Program-made: the position numbers and the translations under genes
IMG/VR virus record: IMGVR_UViG_3300027752_000057
Coordinates: 1 to 34,314 of that record
Reading direction: 5' to 3' (one strand)
Source of the DNA: a virus
Length of the DNA stretch: 34,314 bases
Part shown: one piece after another, positions 24,698 to 32,798 of the stretch
Position numbering within the stretch: the first letter of the stretch is position 1
How the letters are laid out: each line of letters opens with the position of its first letter
Notes under the pieces: generated by a model
The model's input: only the letters and a program-made list of their open reading frames with translations
Told to the model about the DNA's origin: nothing
The model's database searches: none

Positions 24698-25933
24698 TTA
24701 GTGTTTTATCCATTTAGATTTACCTCTCATAACTTGAGTGATCTCTTCTATTTTTATATTAGATAATCTTATTTTAGCATTTCTTAAAGCAGCGTATCTT
24801 TCTTTTTTAAATCTCTGAACTACGTACTCTTGTTGTCCAGCTCTGTTAGCTATTAAATTGTAAGATATGCTTTTGTACATAGCATCTTCTGCTAACTTAG
24901 GAACTTTAGTATCTAAATCATACGCTAATCCGTCTGAAATATATTCTAAAACTATTAGTCTACCTATTAAGTTACTAGAAAAAGTAAATTTACCTTCTCT
25001 TTCATCTATGCCAAACCAACCATTTGATTGAGAATATTGTGGATCAAGACCATATTGTCTTCCCCAACCAAGAGCACCGCTAGCGTTTCCAAAATATCCA
25101 TCTCCATTAATAAAACCATCATTAAAAAACTGACCATTTATTAATCTATCGTTAGCTTGTCCCCATCTTTCTTCTGTAATAGACGTGCCTTCTAAGTTTT
25201 CAGCCAAACTGTCTTGCACAGGTGAACCTACTTTATCTTGTAAAAAAGTATTGTAAGGGTTTATAGTTAAATTATTTGCTGGGTATATAATTCTTTTAAC
25301 ACCTAGCTGATCTATATAAGACATTCTAACATAGTTAACGTAATCTTGAGGCATTGCCAAAGACAGTGATTCAGGTATTGTTAATTCACTAGAGTGTATA
25401 CTTTTTAAAGTATCATAGCTAAATTCTTGCAATGATCTTTTAGCAAAGAATAACACGTCGGATTTTTTAGCTGTTTGAATTATTTTACCATCACCAACGT
25501 AACCAACCATGTAATTGTCTATAACATCACCTAGTCTTATGTAAGAGTATTCGCCGTAGTTATTTTCAACAACTTGTCCAAATGCTTTTTCTATATCTGT
25601 GCTACCATACTGACCACCGGTAAGTGACTTTAGTTGCACAACAACATAAACACTAGCTCCTGGAGCAGCCACAAGCTCTATAGTATTACCAACAACTTTC
25701 ATATCAGTAATCCACTCACTCCATGTTCCAGCTAGTCCACTAGCGCTAATATATAATTTAAAATTATTTGTTACATAATTTACATCTGAAGGATCCCAAC
25801 TATTGATTGATCCTAGTATTAAGTCCGTATCAAAAGTTGTTATAAAAGTTTGATTAGGATCATTTGCTACATTGCCTCTAAAATTTTGAGAACCTGCGTA
25901 ATATTGTTGATTTGTTTCTGTTATTAATCCCAT
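24698..25933 (-). CDS. Neck/ring-like structural protein, 411 aa
   Basis: The first ~120 residues are beta-rich and pattern as a small domain (FDTDLILGSINSWDP, then NNFKLYISASGLAGTW). The second half has YIRLGDVIDNYMVGYVGDG, FFAKRSLQEFSYDTLKSIHS and LSLAMPQDYVNYVRMSYID, followed by RIIYPANN. This second block resembles a head-tail connector/ring protein type that I recall from marine phage genomes. The C-terminus is basic and helical (RFKKERYAALRNAKIRLSN). It lies between the 257-aa connector-like gene and the large tail protein, as expected for a tail adaptor ring. It starts three bases after the upstream stop. Structural role is likely; exact position in the virion is inferred. Confidence 0.75.
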   Translation of the reverse strand: MGLITETNQQYYAGSQNFRGNVANDPNQTFITTFDTDLILGSINSWDPSDVNYVTNNFKLYISASGLAGTWSEWITDMKVVGNTIELVAAPGASVYVVVQLKSLTGGQYGSTDIEKAFGQVVENNYGEYSYIRLGDVIDNYMVGYVGDGKIIQTAKKSDVLFFAKRSLQEFSYDTLKSIHSSELTIPESLSLAMPQDYVNYVRMSYIDQLGVKRIIYPANNLTINPYNTFLQDKVGSPVQDSLAENLEGTSITEERWGQANDRLINGQFFNDGFINGDGYFGNASGALGWGRQYGLDPQYSQSNGWFGIDEREGKFTFSSNLIGRLIVLEYISDGLAYDLDTKVPKLAEDAMYKSISYNLIANRAGQQEYVVQRFKKERYAALRNAKIRLSNIKIEEITQVMRGKSKWIKH

Positions 25934-25936
25934 TTT

Positions 25937-26710
25937 TTAAGCTTTTTCATTATTTGAAGCTTTTTGAGCTTCTTGTTCAGCAACTTGAATTATAGTGGGA
26001 TCGTTTATTATTATACCACAATATTTTAAAATATTTATTACTAAATTATTTTTCTCTGATACATCTAATTCAAAATCTACACTAGTAGAAGCTGTTCCTC
26101 CAACTGGATTAAATAAGTATTGACCAAGATTACCAATAGTAAAATCCCATCTTGGAGTAGAGGGTTTAAATAAACAATTTATTGTTAATACGTTTGGAGT
26201 AGGAGATACTTTTACTAACAACTGACTAGTTACGCTTGGAGATATTACAGCGTTTGTTGTGAAGCAAATTGGATAACGATTAGTGGGAGTGGTTAGTTTA
26301 GATCTAGTTATTTCTGAATAATCACTTTTACTGGCTAATTCTGTTATAGAATTGTATATTGGATTAGTAGTGCTATAAGTAGATATTATTTGACCTAGTT
26401 TAAACACTTCACCAGGACCTGTGTACACAAATCCATCATTAGTAGTGTCGTAAGAAAACACTGCGTCTTTTTCAAAAGGATATAACTTATAAGCAATGTC
26501 TTTAAACATGTTAAAGAACTCTGTATCGTTTTGAGTATTTCTTTGATTTTGACGGTTTACTTGATTTCCGTCTGGAAAATAAGATATAAATATTTCATCT
26601 TGAACTTGAGTTGCTAAGCTAGCAAATTCTGATGGAGTTACGTAACCTCTTTGTTCTTTGTTTATTATATACAAGACTGTTTGATATACTGTATTTACAC
26701 TTACTGCCAT
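25937..26710 (-). CDS. Head-tail connector/ring-like protein, 257 aa
   Basis: The N-terminal helix region contains VNTVYQTVLYIINKEQRGYV followed by TPSEFASLATQVQDEIFISYF. This pattern matches a conserved structural protein of marine Bacteroidota and related phages in my memory. The centre is beta-rich and the C-terminus is helical with AEQEAQKASNNEKA. Gene order (capsid, 273-aa, this, 411-aa, tail) fits a connector ring. A terminator-like hairpin lies just upstream, so this gene may be the first of a partly separate tail transcript. The ATG follows a long A/T leader (AAAAATAAAAAAAAATG on the minus strand), with no Shine-Dalgarno. Confidence 0.75.
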   Translation of the reverse strand: MAVSVNTVYQTVLYIINKEQRGYVTPSEFASLATQVQDEIFISYFPDGNQVNRQNQRNTQNDTEFFNMFKDIAYKLYPFEKDAVFSYDTTNDGFVYTGPGEVFKLGQIISTYSTTNPIYNSITELASKSDYSEITRSKLTTPTNRYPICFTTNAVISPSVTSQLLVKVSPTPNVLTINCLFKPSTPRWDFTIGNLGQYLFNPVGGTASTSVDFELDVSEKNNLVINILKYCGIIINDPTIIQVAEQEAQKASNNEKA

Positions 26711-26732
26711 TTTTTTTTATTTTTAATATACT

Positions 26733-26753
26733 AAAAAGGCGGCCGTAACCGCC
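26733..26753 (-). terminator. Terminator or attenuator between capsid and tail genes
   Basis: On the minus strand GGCGG (26753-26749), loop TTACGG, CCGCC (26742-26738), then TTTTT (26737-26733). The GC-rich stem stands out in this AT-rich region. Outer bases ACTAA/TTAGT can extend the stem across a small internal loop. It sits 22 bases after the 273-aa gene stop and 23 bases before the next start. It would stop or reduce transcription from the capsid genes into the tail genes. Confidence 0.8.
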
Positions 26754-26774
26754 CTATATTAGTATCACTTGTTT

Positions 26775-27596
26775 TTATAGTTTTTTATCTATAGATCTAT
26801 AAACTTCTACTCCTTCATCGGTTTTCAACCAAGCAGCAAATGCTGAATAAGGATTTTCATCAAAAGGAACATTCATTAATTTTCTACCGTTTGATCCCCA
26901 TGTAAAAGATCTTTGATCAGAAGATAATTTTATTATTCCTAATTCACTAGCTCTAATTCCAACATTTCTAAGTTGTACGTTTTCATCATTAGCTAAAGAT
27001 AAAAATAAACTAGGATTATTTCTAGCAAATAATAGTAAATCTCTTCTAAGTTCTTTAGAACTCATTTCATTTACTTTTGATCCTAATTCTACTCTTAAAA
27101 TTGCTTCGGCGTGATCTACTTCCATACTAATAGCAGCATTTAACGCTGTAACCTGATGAGTTAAAATATCTAATTGATCAACAGCTTCTTCAACAGCGCT
27201 GTATTCTTGATATGCTTTATCTTTTAAAGGGTGGTATAAAGATAATAATTTTTGTAAATTTTGCTGAGATTTATCTACCTCAAGCATTCCTTTATCAAAT
27301 CTGATATGACCCATAGTACATTCACCTTTTTGTTCATCTACAAGAGGCGAATCTTGATTTGTTGCATATCTTATTTCTCTCTGCTTACCAGACTCTTCGT
27401 CAAAATAAAGTAAAGCATGTTTTCTAGTATGCTTTCCTGGAATTGTATACGTCAAAGGTGTTTTAGTTCCTTTTAAATAATAAGTTCTATTTTTTATTTC
27501 CCAACTAGGTTTTGTTGGTTCTTTTGGTGCAGCTACTTTTGTAACTACTTCTTGAGTTGCAACCTCAACAGTTTCTGCTTTAGCTTGTTTAGCCAT
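26775..27596 (-). CDS. Virion-region protein of unknown function, 273 aa
   Basis: A 273-aa mostly soluble protein. The N-terminus (about 1-30) is Ala/Lys/Glu/Val-rich and likely disordered. Residues about 37-105 form a beta-rich part (TYYLKGTKTPLTYTIP, HALLYFDEESGKQREIRY), followed by helices (LSLYHPLKDKAYQEYS, then LRRDLLLFARNNPSLFLSL). The gene stands alone between two hairpins, directly after the major capsid gene, so it may be produced at a level different from both neighbours. A head-completion, cement or accessory capsid role is possible from position. I do not recognise a family. Confidence 0.75.
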   Translation of the reverse strand: MAKQAKAETVEVATQEVVTKVAAPKEPTKPSWEIKNRTYYLKGTKTPLTYTIPGKHTRKHALLYFDEESGKQREIRYATNQDSPLVDEQKGECTMGHIRFDKGMLEVDKSQQNLQKLLSLYHPLKDKAYQEYSAVEEAVDQLDILTHQVTALNAAISMEVDHAEAILRVELGSKVNEMSSKELRRDLLLFARNNPSLFLSLANDENVQLRNVGIRASELGIIKLSSDQRSFTWGSNGRKLMNVPFDENPYSAFAAWLKTDEGVEVYRSIDKKL

Positions 27597-27615
27597 AATA
27601 TAATATAATTAAATA
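27594..27615 (-). promoter_or_regulatory. AT-rich initiation element, copy 1 (shared with 30374-30395)
   Basis: The 22 bases ending in the ATG of the 273-aa gene are identical to those ending in the ATG of the scaffold-like gene. On the minus strand the common part reads TTAATTATATTATATTATG. Perfect conservation of non-coding sequence between two starts suggests a functional translation-initiation or late-promoter element rather than chance, though base composition makes short matches common. Confidence 0.5.
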
Positions 27616-27632
27616 GTTTATAAAAGTAATAA

Positions 27633-27659
27633 TTACCCCCGTAAATACAACGAGGGTAA
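27633..27659 (-). terminator. Hairpin after the major capsid gene
   Basis: On the minus strand TTACCCTCGT, loop TGTATTT, ACGGGGGTAA forms a 10-bp stem with one G-T wobble, starting 22 bases after the capsid stop. What follows is T-rich but not a pure T-run (TTATTACTTTT). It may be a weak terminator or a 3' end that stabilises the abundant capsid mRNA. Confidence 0.55.
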
Positions 27660-27680
27660 GAATTACATTATTGTTGATTA

Positions 27681-29165
27681 TTAGATTCCTCTGAATATAA
27701 CAAAGTTATTAGCAGCTTGAGTTACTAAACATCTTTCAGATAGGAAGTTTACTTCCATAGCATCAAGAGTTGAAGTAAATGCTCCACCTGCAGAACCAGT
27801 TAACCAAGACTTCATACGTCTGTCATCAGCTTGTGAAGCTCTATAACGTACGTGTAAGAAAGGTCTACGGATATTAGTTCCTAAGATTTGATCATAAACT
27901 GTAGAAGTTCCAGCTGGAATTAATACACCTTCAACTGAGTTAATACCATTGATTCCTCCACGAGTAGAAGCGTCATTTAAGTATTTCCAATCAGTTTTAT
28001 AGAAGTCATAAGAACCTCTTCTAAATCCTGAAAATCCAAGATTTAAAGCCATTTCTTCTGAGTTTTCAAATAAACCAAAAGCAGTACCACCAGCAAATCC
28101 GCCAGAGATAGAAGCTAACATATCGTCAAAATCAAGAGATGTTTGTCTCTGTAAGAATAGCATGTTTTCTTCAATTGCTCCTTGTGTATCTAAATTCTTA
28201 AGGATAGCATCAAATTCATCAAGACCTGCAGCAGCAGTAAATCCTGTTTGTACATTACCTCTAGACTGGATAGCAGCGAATAAACCTTCTGATCCTGGAC
28301 TAGCAGCAATACCTGCAGCAACCTGATTAAACTCAGCTTCAATCATACTCATTTCTAAGTAATCTTCGAAACGTAATCTAGTTTCAGATTCAGCTTTCAA
28401 GTACCATAAGTACCCAGAAGTTCCATCTTCAGTTGCAACTTCAACCCAACCGATTTGTGCCATATCAGAACCATTAACTACGTATTGAGTTCTTAATATG
28501 ATTGGTGAGTTAGAGTATTGAGTTAATACTGGATCAACAGATAGTCTTGGTGCATTTTGAGCAGGTGCAACACCTCCTACAAACGCTCCAGCCATATCTT
28601 GTCCTTTTTGATAATCAGAGCCGTATACAAATACTTTAACACCTGCGGCAGCAGCTGCTACTGGGAAAGCTACGTTATCAAAAGCAGTGAATACAACATC
28701 ACCTGGATTTAATCCAGATCCAGCGTAAGCTCCAGAATCACTAACAATACCTTTTGTTTCTGCGCCTGTAACAGGGTTTAAAACAACTATAGTATCATTA
28801 ATAGATATTAAATTCTGCACTACTGGTGCAACAGCTGAAATATTCTGAATAGTTAAAAGCGTGTCGTTTCCAGCACCTGGACCAGCAGCTATAACAACTC
28901 CAGAATAAGAGATGTGTAATCTATTTTGTTCAGACCAAATTACTTGATCAGACGTCATTGGCATTTCAGCGCCAACCATTCTTAAGAATCCAGATAGAGT
29001 ACGGTTTCCGTATCTTTCTACTTCTTGTTCGTAAATTTCAGGTAAATATTGTTGTGCAAAATCATTTACACCTGCACCACCCGTGTTAAATTGTAGGTAG
29101 TTACTGTTCAATATCTCCTGAGTTCCTGAAGGGACTAACCCTCCAAACTGTGGATTTAAAGCCAT
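27681..29165 (-). CDS. Major capsid protein
   Basis: A 494-aa protein directly after the scaffold-like gene and two genes after the portal. It begins MALNPQFGGLVPSGTQEIL. The N-terminal region carries FAQQYLPEIYEQEVERYG, then GFLRMVGAEMPMTSDQVIWSEQN, followed by beta-rich and helical parts typical of HK97-fold capsid proteins of marine and crAss-like-related phages. The C-terminal part includes FLHVRYRASQADDRRMKS. The length is typical of HK97-fold capsids without a protease domain. The base composition is less extreme than its neighbours and codons look more uniform, as expected for a highly expressed gene. No Shine-Dalgarno; the start context is ACAAAACAAAATG. Assignment is by gene order plus resemblance. 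Confidence 0.88.
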   Translation of the reverse strand: MALNPQFGGLVPSGTQEILNSNYLQFNTGGAGVNDFAQQYLPEIYEQEVERYGNRTLSGFLRMVGAEMPMTSDQVIWSEQNRLHISYSGVVIAAGPGAGNDTLLTIQNISAVAPVVQNLISINDTIVVLNPVTGAETKGIVSDSGAYAGSGLNPGDVVFTAFDNVAFPVAAAAAGVKVFVYGSDYQKGQDMAGAFVGGVAPAQNAPRLSVDPVLTQYSNSPIILRTQYVVNGSDMAQIGWVEVATEDGTSGYLWYLKAESETRLRFEDYLEMSMIEAEFNQVAAGIAASPGSEGLFAAIQSRGNVQTGFTAAAGLDEFDAILKNLDTQGAIEENMLFLQRQTSLDFDDMLASISGGFAGGTAFGLFENSEEMALNLGFSGFRRGSYDFYKTDWKYLNDASTRGGINGINSVEGVLIPAGTSTVYDQILGTNIRRPFLHVRYRASQADDRRMKSWLTGSAGGAFTSTLDAMEVNFLSERCLVTQAANNFVIFRGI

Positions 29166-29179
29166 TTTGTTTTGTTTTT

Positions 29180-30376
29180 TTAGTTAAACTTTTTTGTTTT
29201 AATTCTTAATTTTGTAGAATCGGTGCCACTAATTGCTTTCACTTTAAAACCATTAACAAAAACATCACCTTGAGATTTTCTAGCTAGAGAATCACTTGGG
29301 TTTTTTGATTTGTTAACAACGTCTTTAATAGCGTCAGCTTTACCTTGTTCATAGAAATGAGAGGCAATCCTATCTACATTGTCAGCAGCGTACATAGCTT
29401 TGTGATAACCTTTCGAGTCACTAACATTACCATCTGCGTCTAGGAACTTCCCGACAAGGTTGTTAATACTTGATTGGCTTTCTGCAACTTTTTCACGGTT
29501 TTGAATATTGTACTTATAATTTTTTTCACCAACTTTAATATCGAAACCTTCGAAACTGTCATTGAAAAGTTCTTTAGTACTTTCTTTAAACTGTGCGTGT
29601 TGTTGCTCTGCTCTTTCTTGCTGCTTATTGTATCGATTGAAAAAATCTGTAGCTTTTTTTTGGTCCTGTGTTACGCCGGGTCTCAACTTGATTTCGTCGT
29701 AATATTTCTTTTTCGTTTCCTCTAAAAAGCCTTTAGCTTTTGCAATCTCTTCTTTTTTAGCGAGTTTCTTTTTACGGACTTCTCGTTCTTCGTCTAAGTC
29801 TACATCAAATGAAAAATTATCTTCCATGATAAAACTTATTTCTTCCTCATCTAAATGAGGTTTAGCTTTTTTATAATATTCTTTTAATAACGTATTTTCA
29901 TCTACTGATGAATAATCCGCGTTTAATCTTGTGTAGTCTTCAATAGTTCCTCCAGTGTCTTCCATGAAAGAAACTAGTTTCTCTATATTTTCAGGTAAAG
30001 CTTTACCAAGAATTTTTTCATCTTGAATTGCTTTTACAACCTCATCTTCTACTTTTTTAACTTCAGATTCTGTTACTTCTTTGATTGGATAAAACCCTTC
30101 AACATCCTTGTTGGACTCTTGTAAAGGTTCTCCCATCGCTGGGCTATCTCCGGTTTGTTCGCCCACAACCACTTCTTTTGTTTCTCCGATTTGAATGGCA
30201 TCTTCTTTAGGTATTGACACTTTAGTAACTTCTGGTGGTAGTTCAATCAAAGGTTCTTTAATATTCACCTTGGTTGGTTCGTTACTTTGTGGGGTTAATA
30301 ATTTTTTAGGAGTTTTCTTTTTAAGTTTAAACTCACCTTCCTGTTTAACAGGTTCATTTGTTTTTTGTTCTGACAT
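29180..30376 (-). CDS. Scaffold-like protein, 398 aa
   Basis: A very charged protein (Lys and Glu throughout) between portal and capsid genes, the usual place of the scaffolding protein that directs capsid assembly and then leaves. The first ~110 residues are Pro/Glu/Lys-rich and disordered-looking. Residues about 175-260 are strongly helical (LDEEREVRKKKLAKKEEIAK, then FLEETKKKYYDEIKLR), likely coiled coil. The C-terminus is basic (STKLRIKTKKFN), as in other scaffolds that contact capsid protein through a basic helix. No protease motif is visible. Its start lies behind the AT-rich element shared with the 273-aa gene. Confidence 0.75.
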   Translation of the reverse strand: MSEQKTNEPVKQEGEFKLKKKTPKKLLTPQSNEPTKVNIKEPLIELPPEVTKVSIPKEDAIQIGETKEVVVGEQTGDSPAMGEPLQESNKDVEGFYPIKEVTESEVKKVEDEVVKAIQDEKILGKALPENIEKLVSFMEDTGGTIEDYTRLNADYSSVDENTLLKEYYKKAKPHLDEEEISFIMEDNFSFDVDLDEEREVRKKKLAKKEEIAKAKGFLEETKKKYYDEIKLRPGVTQDQKKATDFFNRYNKQQERAEQQHAQFKESTKELFNDSFEGFDIKVGEKNYKYNIQNREKVAESQSSINNLVGKFLDADGNVSDSKGYHKAMYAADNVDRIASHFYEQGKADAIKDVVNKSKNPSDSLARKSQGDVFVNGFKVKAISGTDSTKLRIKTKKFN

Positions 30377-30395
30377 AATATAATATAATTAAATA
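30374..30395 (-). promoter_or_regulatory. AT-rich initiation element, copy 2 (shared with 27594-27615)
   Basis: The 22 bases up to and including the scaffold-gene ATG match the 273-aa gene leader base for base. Upstream of the identical part the two leaders diverge (AATTATT versus AAACTAT on the minus strand). Confidence 0.5.
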
Positions 30396-30407
30396 ATTAA
30401 TAAACAG

Positions 30408-32798
30408 TTATAATACTGTTGGAAACTGCTGAGCAGCGTTTTGATTTTCAAAATCTATAGGAGCTGTTTCGTTTTTCCTTTGACTTATCATTTCACTTTG
30501 TTGAGTTGCTTGGATCTTTGTTCTTTGATCTTTGCGGTTTTCAATTTTATCTTCTTTTTGTTGCATCTGTTGCACGTCCATCTGCTTGAGTTCCATGTTG
30601 TATTGATGCTGTATCTGCATTTCTTGTTGCTTTATTTGAGCAGCTGCTTGCATTCTTTGCATCTCAAATTGAGACTTGGCTTGTTCGTATTGCACATTAG
30701 AACCTGATATAGCTTCTTGCTTTTGAACTTCAGCCATTGCTGTTTTTTCTGCAGTCTCTGCTTGAGCATCAGCTTGGGCTTTTATATTAGCTTGTTGATT
30801 AGCTTGTTCTTGTTTACCTTTTTGCTTACGTTTTATTTTAAGCATTTGATTCGCTAACTTAAGATTTTTAATCTGCCTTAAGTCTATAGCATCTTCAAGA
30901 TCAATACCTCCTTGTTGTAAAGCAACTTGTATGTTTTCTTCTAGTTTAGCTTGCTCTTCTTCGTCTGGTTCTAGTTCTAAGAATATACCAAAGTCGTGAA
31001 GATTTAAATCAGCAATTCCTTCTAATGTTTTTACGCTATATGTAGATATAGAGTTTTGCAAAGCGTTTTTAGTTAACGGAAACTCTAATGCGTCCGCTAG
31101 TTTTAACGCTATGTTTTCAGCTATTCTAAGGGTTAAATACAAACTTGATTGCTTTATATGTCTAGTAGCTACGTTAGATGCGTTAGCTGCCATCTTCTGT
31201 AGTCCTACTAAAGTACCTTTATCTGGCGTAGTGCCATCTCTAGCTTCGTTAAGTCCTGTTACATCACGTATCATTTGTAGATAATATTGATACGTTTGTA
31301 TAAGAGCTGCGATCTTAGCTTGGCCACTAGAGCTATTAAGTTCTTGTATTGGAACTTTACCTTGATTTAGATCACCTTCTTGTGTCAAAGATCTACCAAC
31401 TATAGAACCTGTTTGGAAATACATGTTTAGTGCTTCTGCTGGGTTATAGTTTGTACCATTGCCTAAATCAACTTCTGCTAAACCGTCCATGTCTAAATAG
31501 ACGCCATCTGGAACCATCCTAGAAAGTACTTGTTGTAATTTTAAATGTGTAAGCTGTATCATATCAGCAAAACCAATACACTTGCTTACAAGAGATTCTA
31601 TTCTACCTTTATATATTCTTGGCGCACATAAAGCATAATTCATTTCCACCTTAGTAGTGTCAGCATAAGGTCTTGTCATGTTTTCTGCTAACCTCCAGTC
31701 GAGCATTGTATCAGTTCCTAAAACCTTAGCTCCTGTATATAAAACCTCTATAGATCTTGATACTCTTTCAAAGTTATCACTTTCTGGTGGATTAAATGTA
31801 TCAGGTTTCTCTAAAGCTTTCATTAAACCTTGATCTGTTTGTTTTATTTTAAAAACTTGATTGTGATATGTTTTGTATTCAAAATACAACACTTGAACAG
31901 TGTTTTCGTCATAATCACCCCAACCAGTTACATATGATCTATTACCTGGCATTTTTTGAATTCTATCTAATTCTTCTTTTGAAATATTAGGAAACTCTTT
32001 TTTAAGCTCGGGTATTGTTATAGATTTTAATTCACCTACGTAATATATATCTTCAAAATTAGGATCTTCAGTATACGAATAAACCATATAAGCAGGATCT
32101 ACATAATCAACTGTAACTCCTTCGGCTAGATTAAAATTTGTTTTAGTTGCTCCAATACCTATTGTAGTCAAGTCCATGTTTATCCTACGTCTTATTAAGT
32201 CGTATTTATTCTGGGCCAACACAGTTGATATAGCTTCTTCTTCTGCTATTTCTATGGATTGCTTATAACTAAGTTGCATGTGCAATTCTAGTTCCTCTGG
32301 ACTTTCAGGTATTGTTTCTGGATTTGGACTTTGATATAGATTTATACCTAAAGTAGATTTTAATGATTCTAAATACTCTTTAGCAACCATGTCCTCTTGT
32401 AGTTTAGAGGCATATTCTGTTCTTTTCTTTACAGAAGAAGGATCTTGAGCATAAGCTTTTATGTCGTAACTTTTACTAGATATACCATTAACAACTATAT
32501 CTACAAACTTAGATAATATTGGTACTGGTTTCCAGTCTAAATTAAGATAAGACAAATCGCCATTAATAGACAATTCATCTTTGTATTTTTGTATGCTTTG
32601 TTCTCCACGAGCGTATAGTCGTAAGTCGTGAAAATTATTCCAATTAGTTAAGTATCTATTACCAGCAGTTCTTCCTGAACGAAACCATTCGTATTCAATA
32701 GCCATTGCTACTTGACTACCGTATTCAATACTTGCTTTTTCTGCATCACTCACTACTTGACTAGGGAAAGCGCTATTGGTGTTAGTATATATATTCAT
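30408..32798 (-). CDS. Portal protein
   Basis: A 796-aa protein immediately after the large terminase, in the expected portal position. The portal forms the dodecameric DNA entry channel. The N-terminal part has YLTNWNNFHDLRLYARGEQS, then LDWKPVPILSKFVDIVVNGI, which is typical of large portals of crAss-like and related phages as I recall them. Residues about 420-560 form the core (MIRDVTGLNEARDGTTPDKG, about 530). The last ~125 residues are Gln/Lys-rich helix (QEMQIQHQYNMELKQMDVQQ), likely the long C-terminal barrel that projects into the capsid. The start overlaps the terminase stop by one base (TAATG), so the two are translationally coupled. Confidence 0.9.
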   Translation of the reverse strand: MNIYTNTNSAFPSQVVSDAEKASIEYGSQVAMAIEYEWFRSGRTAGNRYLTNWNNFHDLRLYARGEQSIQKYKDELSINGDLSYLNLDWKPVPILSKFVDIVVNGISSKSYDIKAYAQDPSSVKKRTEYASKLQEDMVAKEYLESLKSTLGINLYQSPNPETIPESPEELELHMQLSYKQSIEIAEEEAISTVLAQNKYDLIRRRINMDLTTIGIGATKTNFNLAEGVTVDYVDPAYMVYSYTEDPNFEDIYYVGELKSITIPELKKEFPNISKEELDRIQKMPGNRSYVTGWGDYDENTVQVLYFEYKTYHNQVFKIKQTDQGLMKALEKPDTFNPPESDNFERVSRSIEVLYTGAKVLGTDTMLDWRLAENMTRPYADTTKVEMNYALCAPRIYKGRIESLVSKCIGFADMIQLTHLKLQQVLSRMVPDGVYLDMDGLAEVDLGNGTNYNPAEALNMYFQTGSIVGRSLTQEGDLNQGKVPIQELNSSSGQAKIAALIQTYQYYLQMIRDVTGLNEARDGTTPDKGTLVGLQKMAANASNVATRHIKQSSLYLTLRIAENIALKLADALEFPLTKNALQNSISTYSVKTLEGIADLNLHDFGIFLELEPDEEEQAKLEENIQVALQQGGIDLEDAIDLRQIKNLKLANQMLKIKRKQKGKQEQANQQANIKAQADAQAETAEKTAMAEVQKQEAISGSNVQYEQAKSQFEMQRMQAAAQIKQQEMQIQHQYNMELKQMDVQQMQQKEDKIENRKDQRTKIQATQQSEMISQRKNETAPIDFENQNAAQQFPTVL

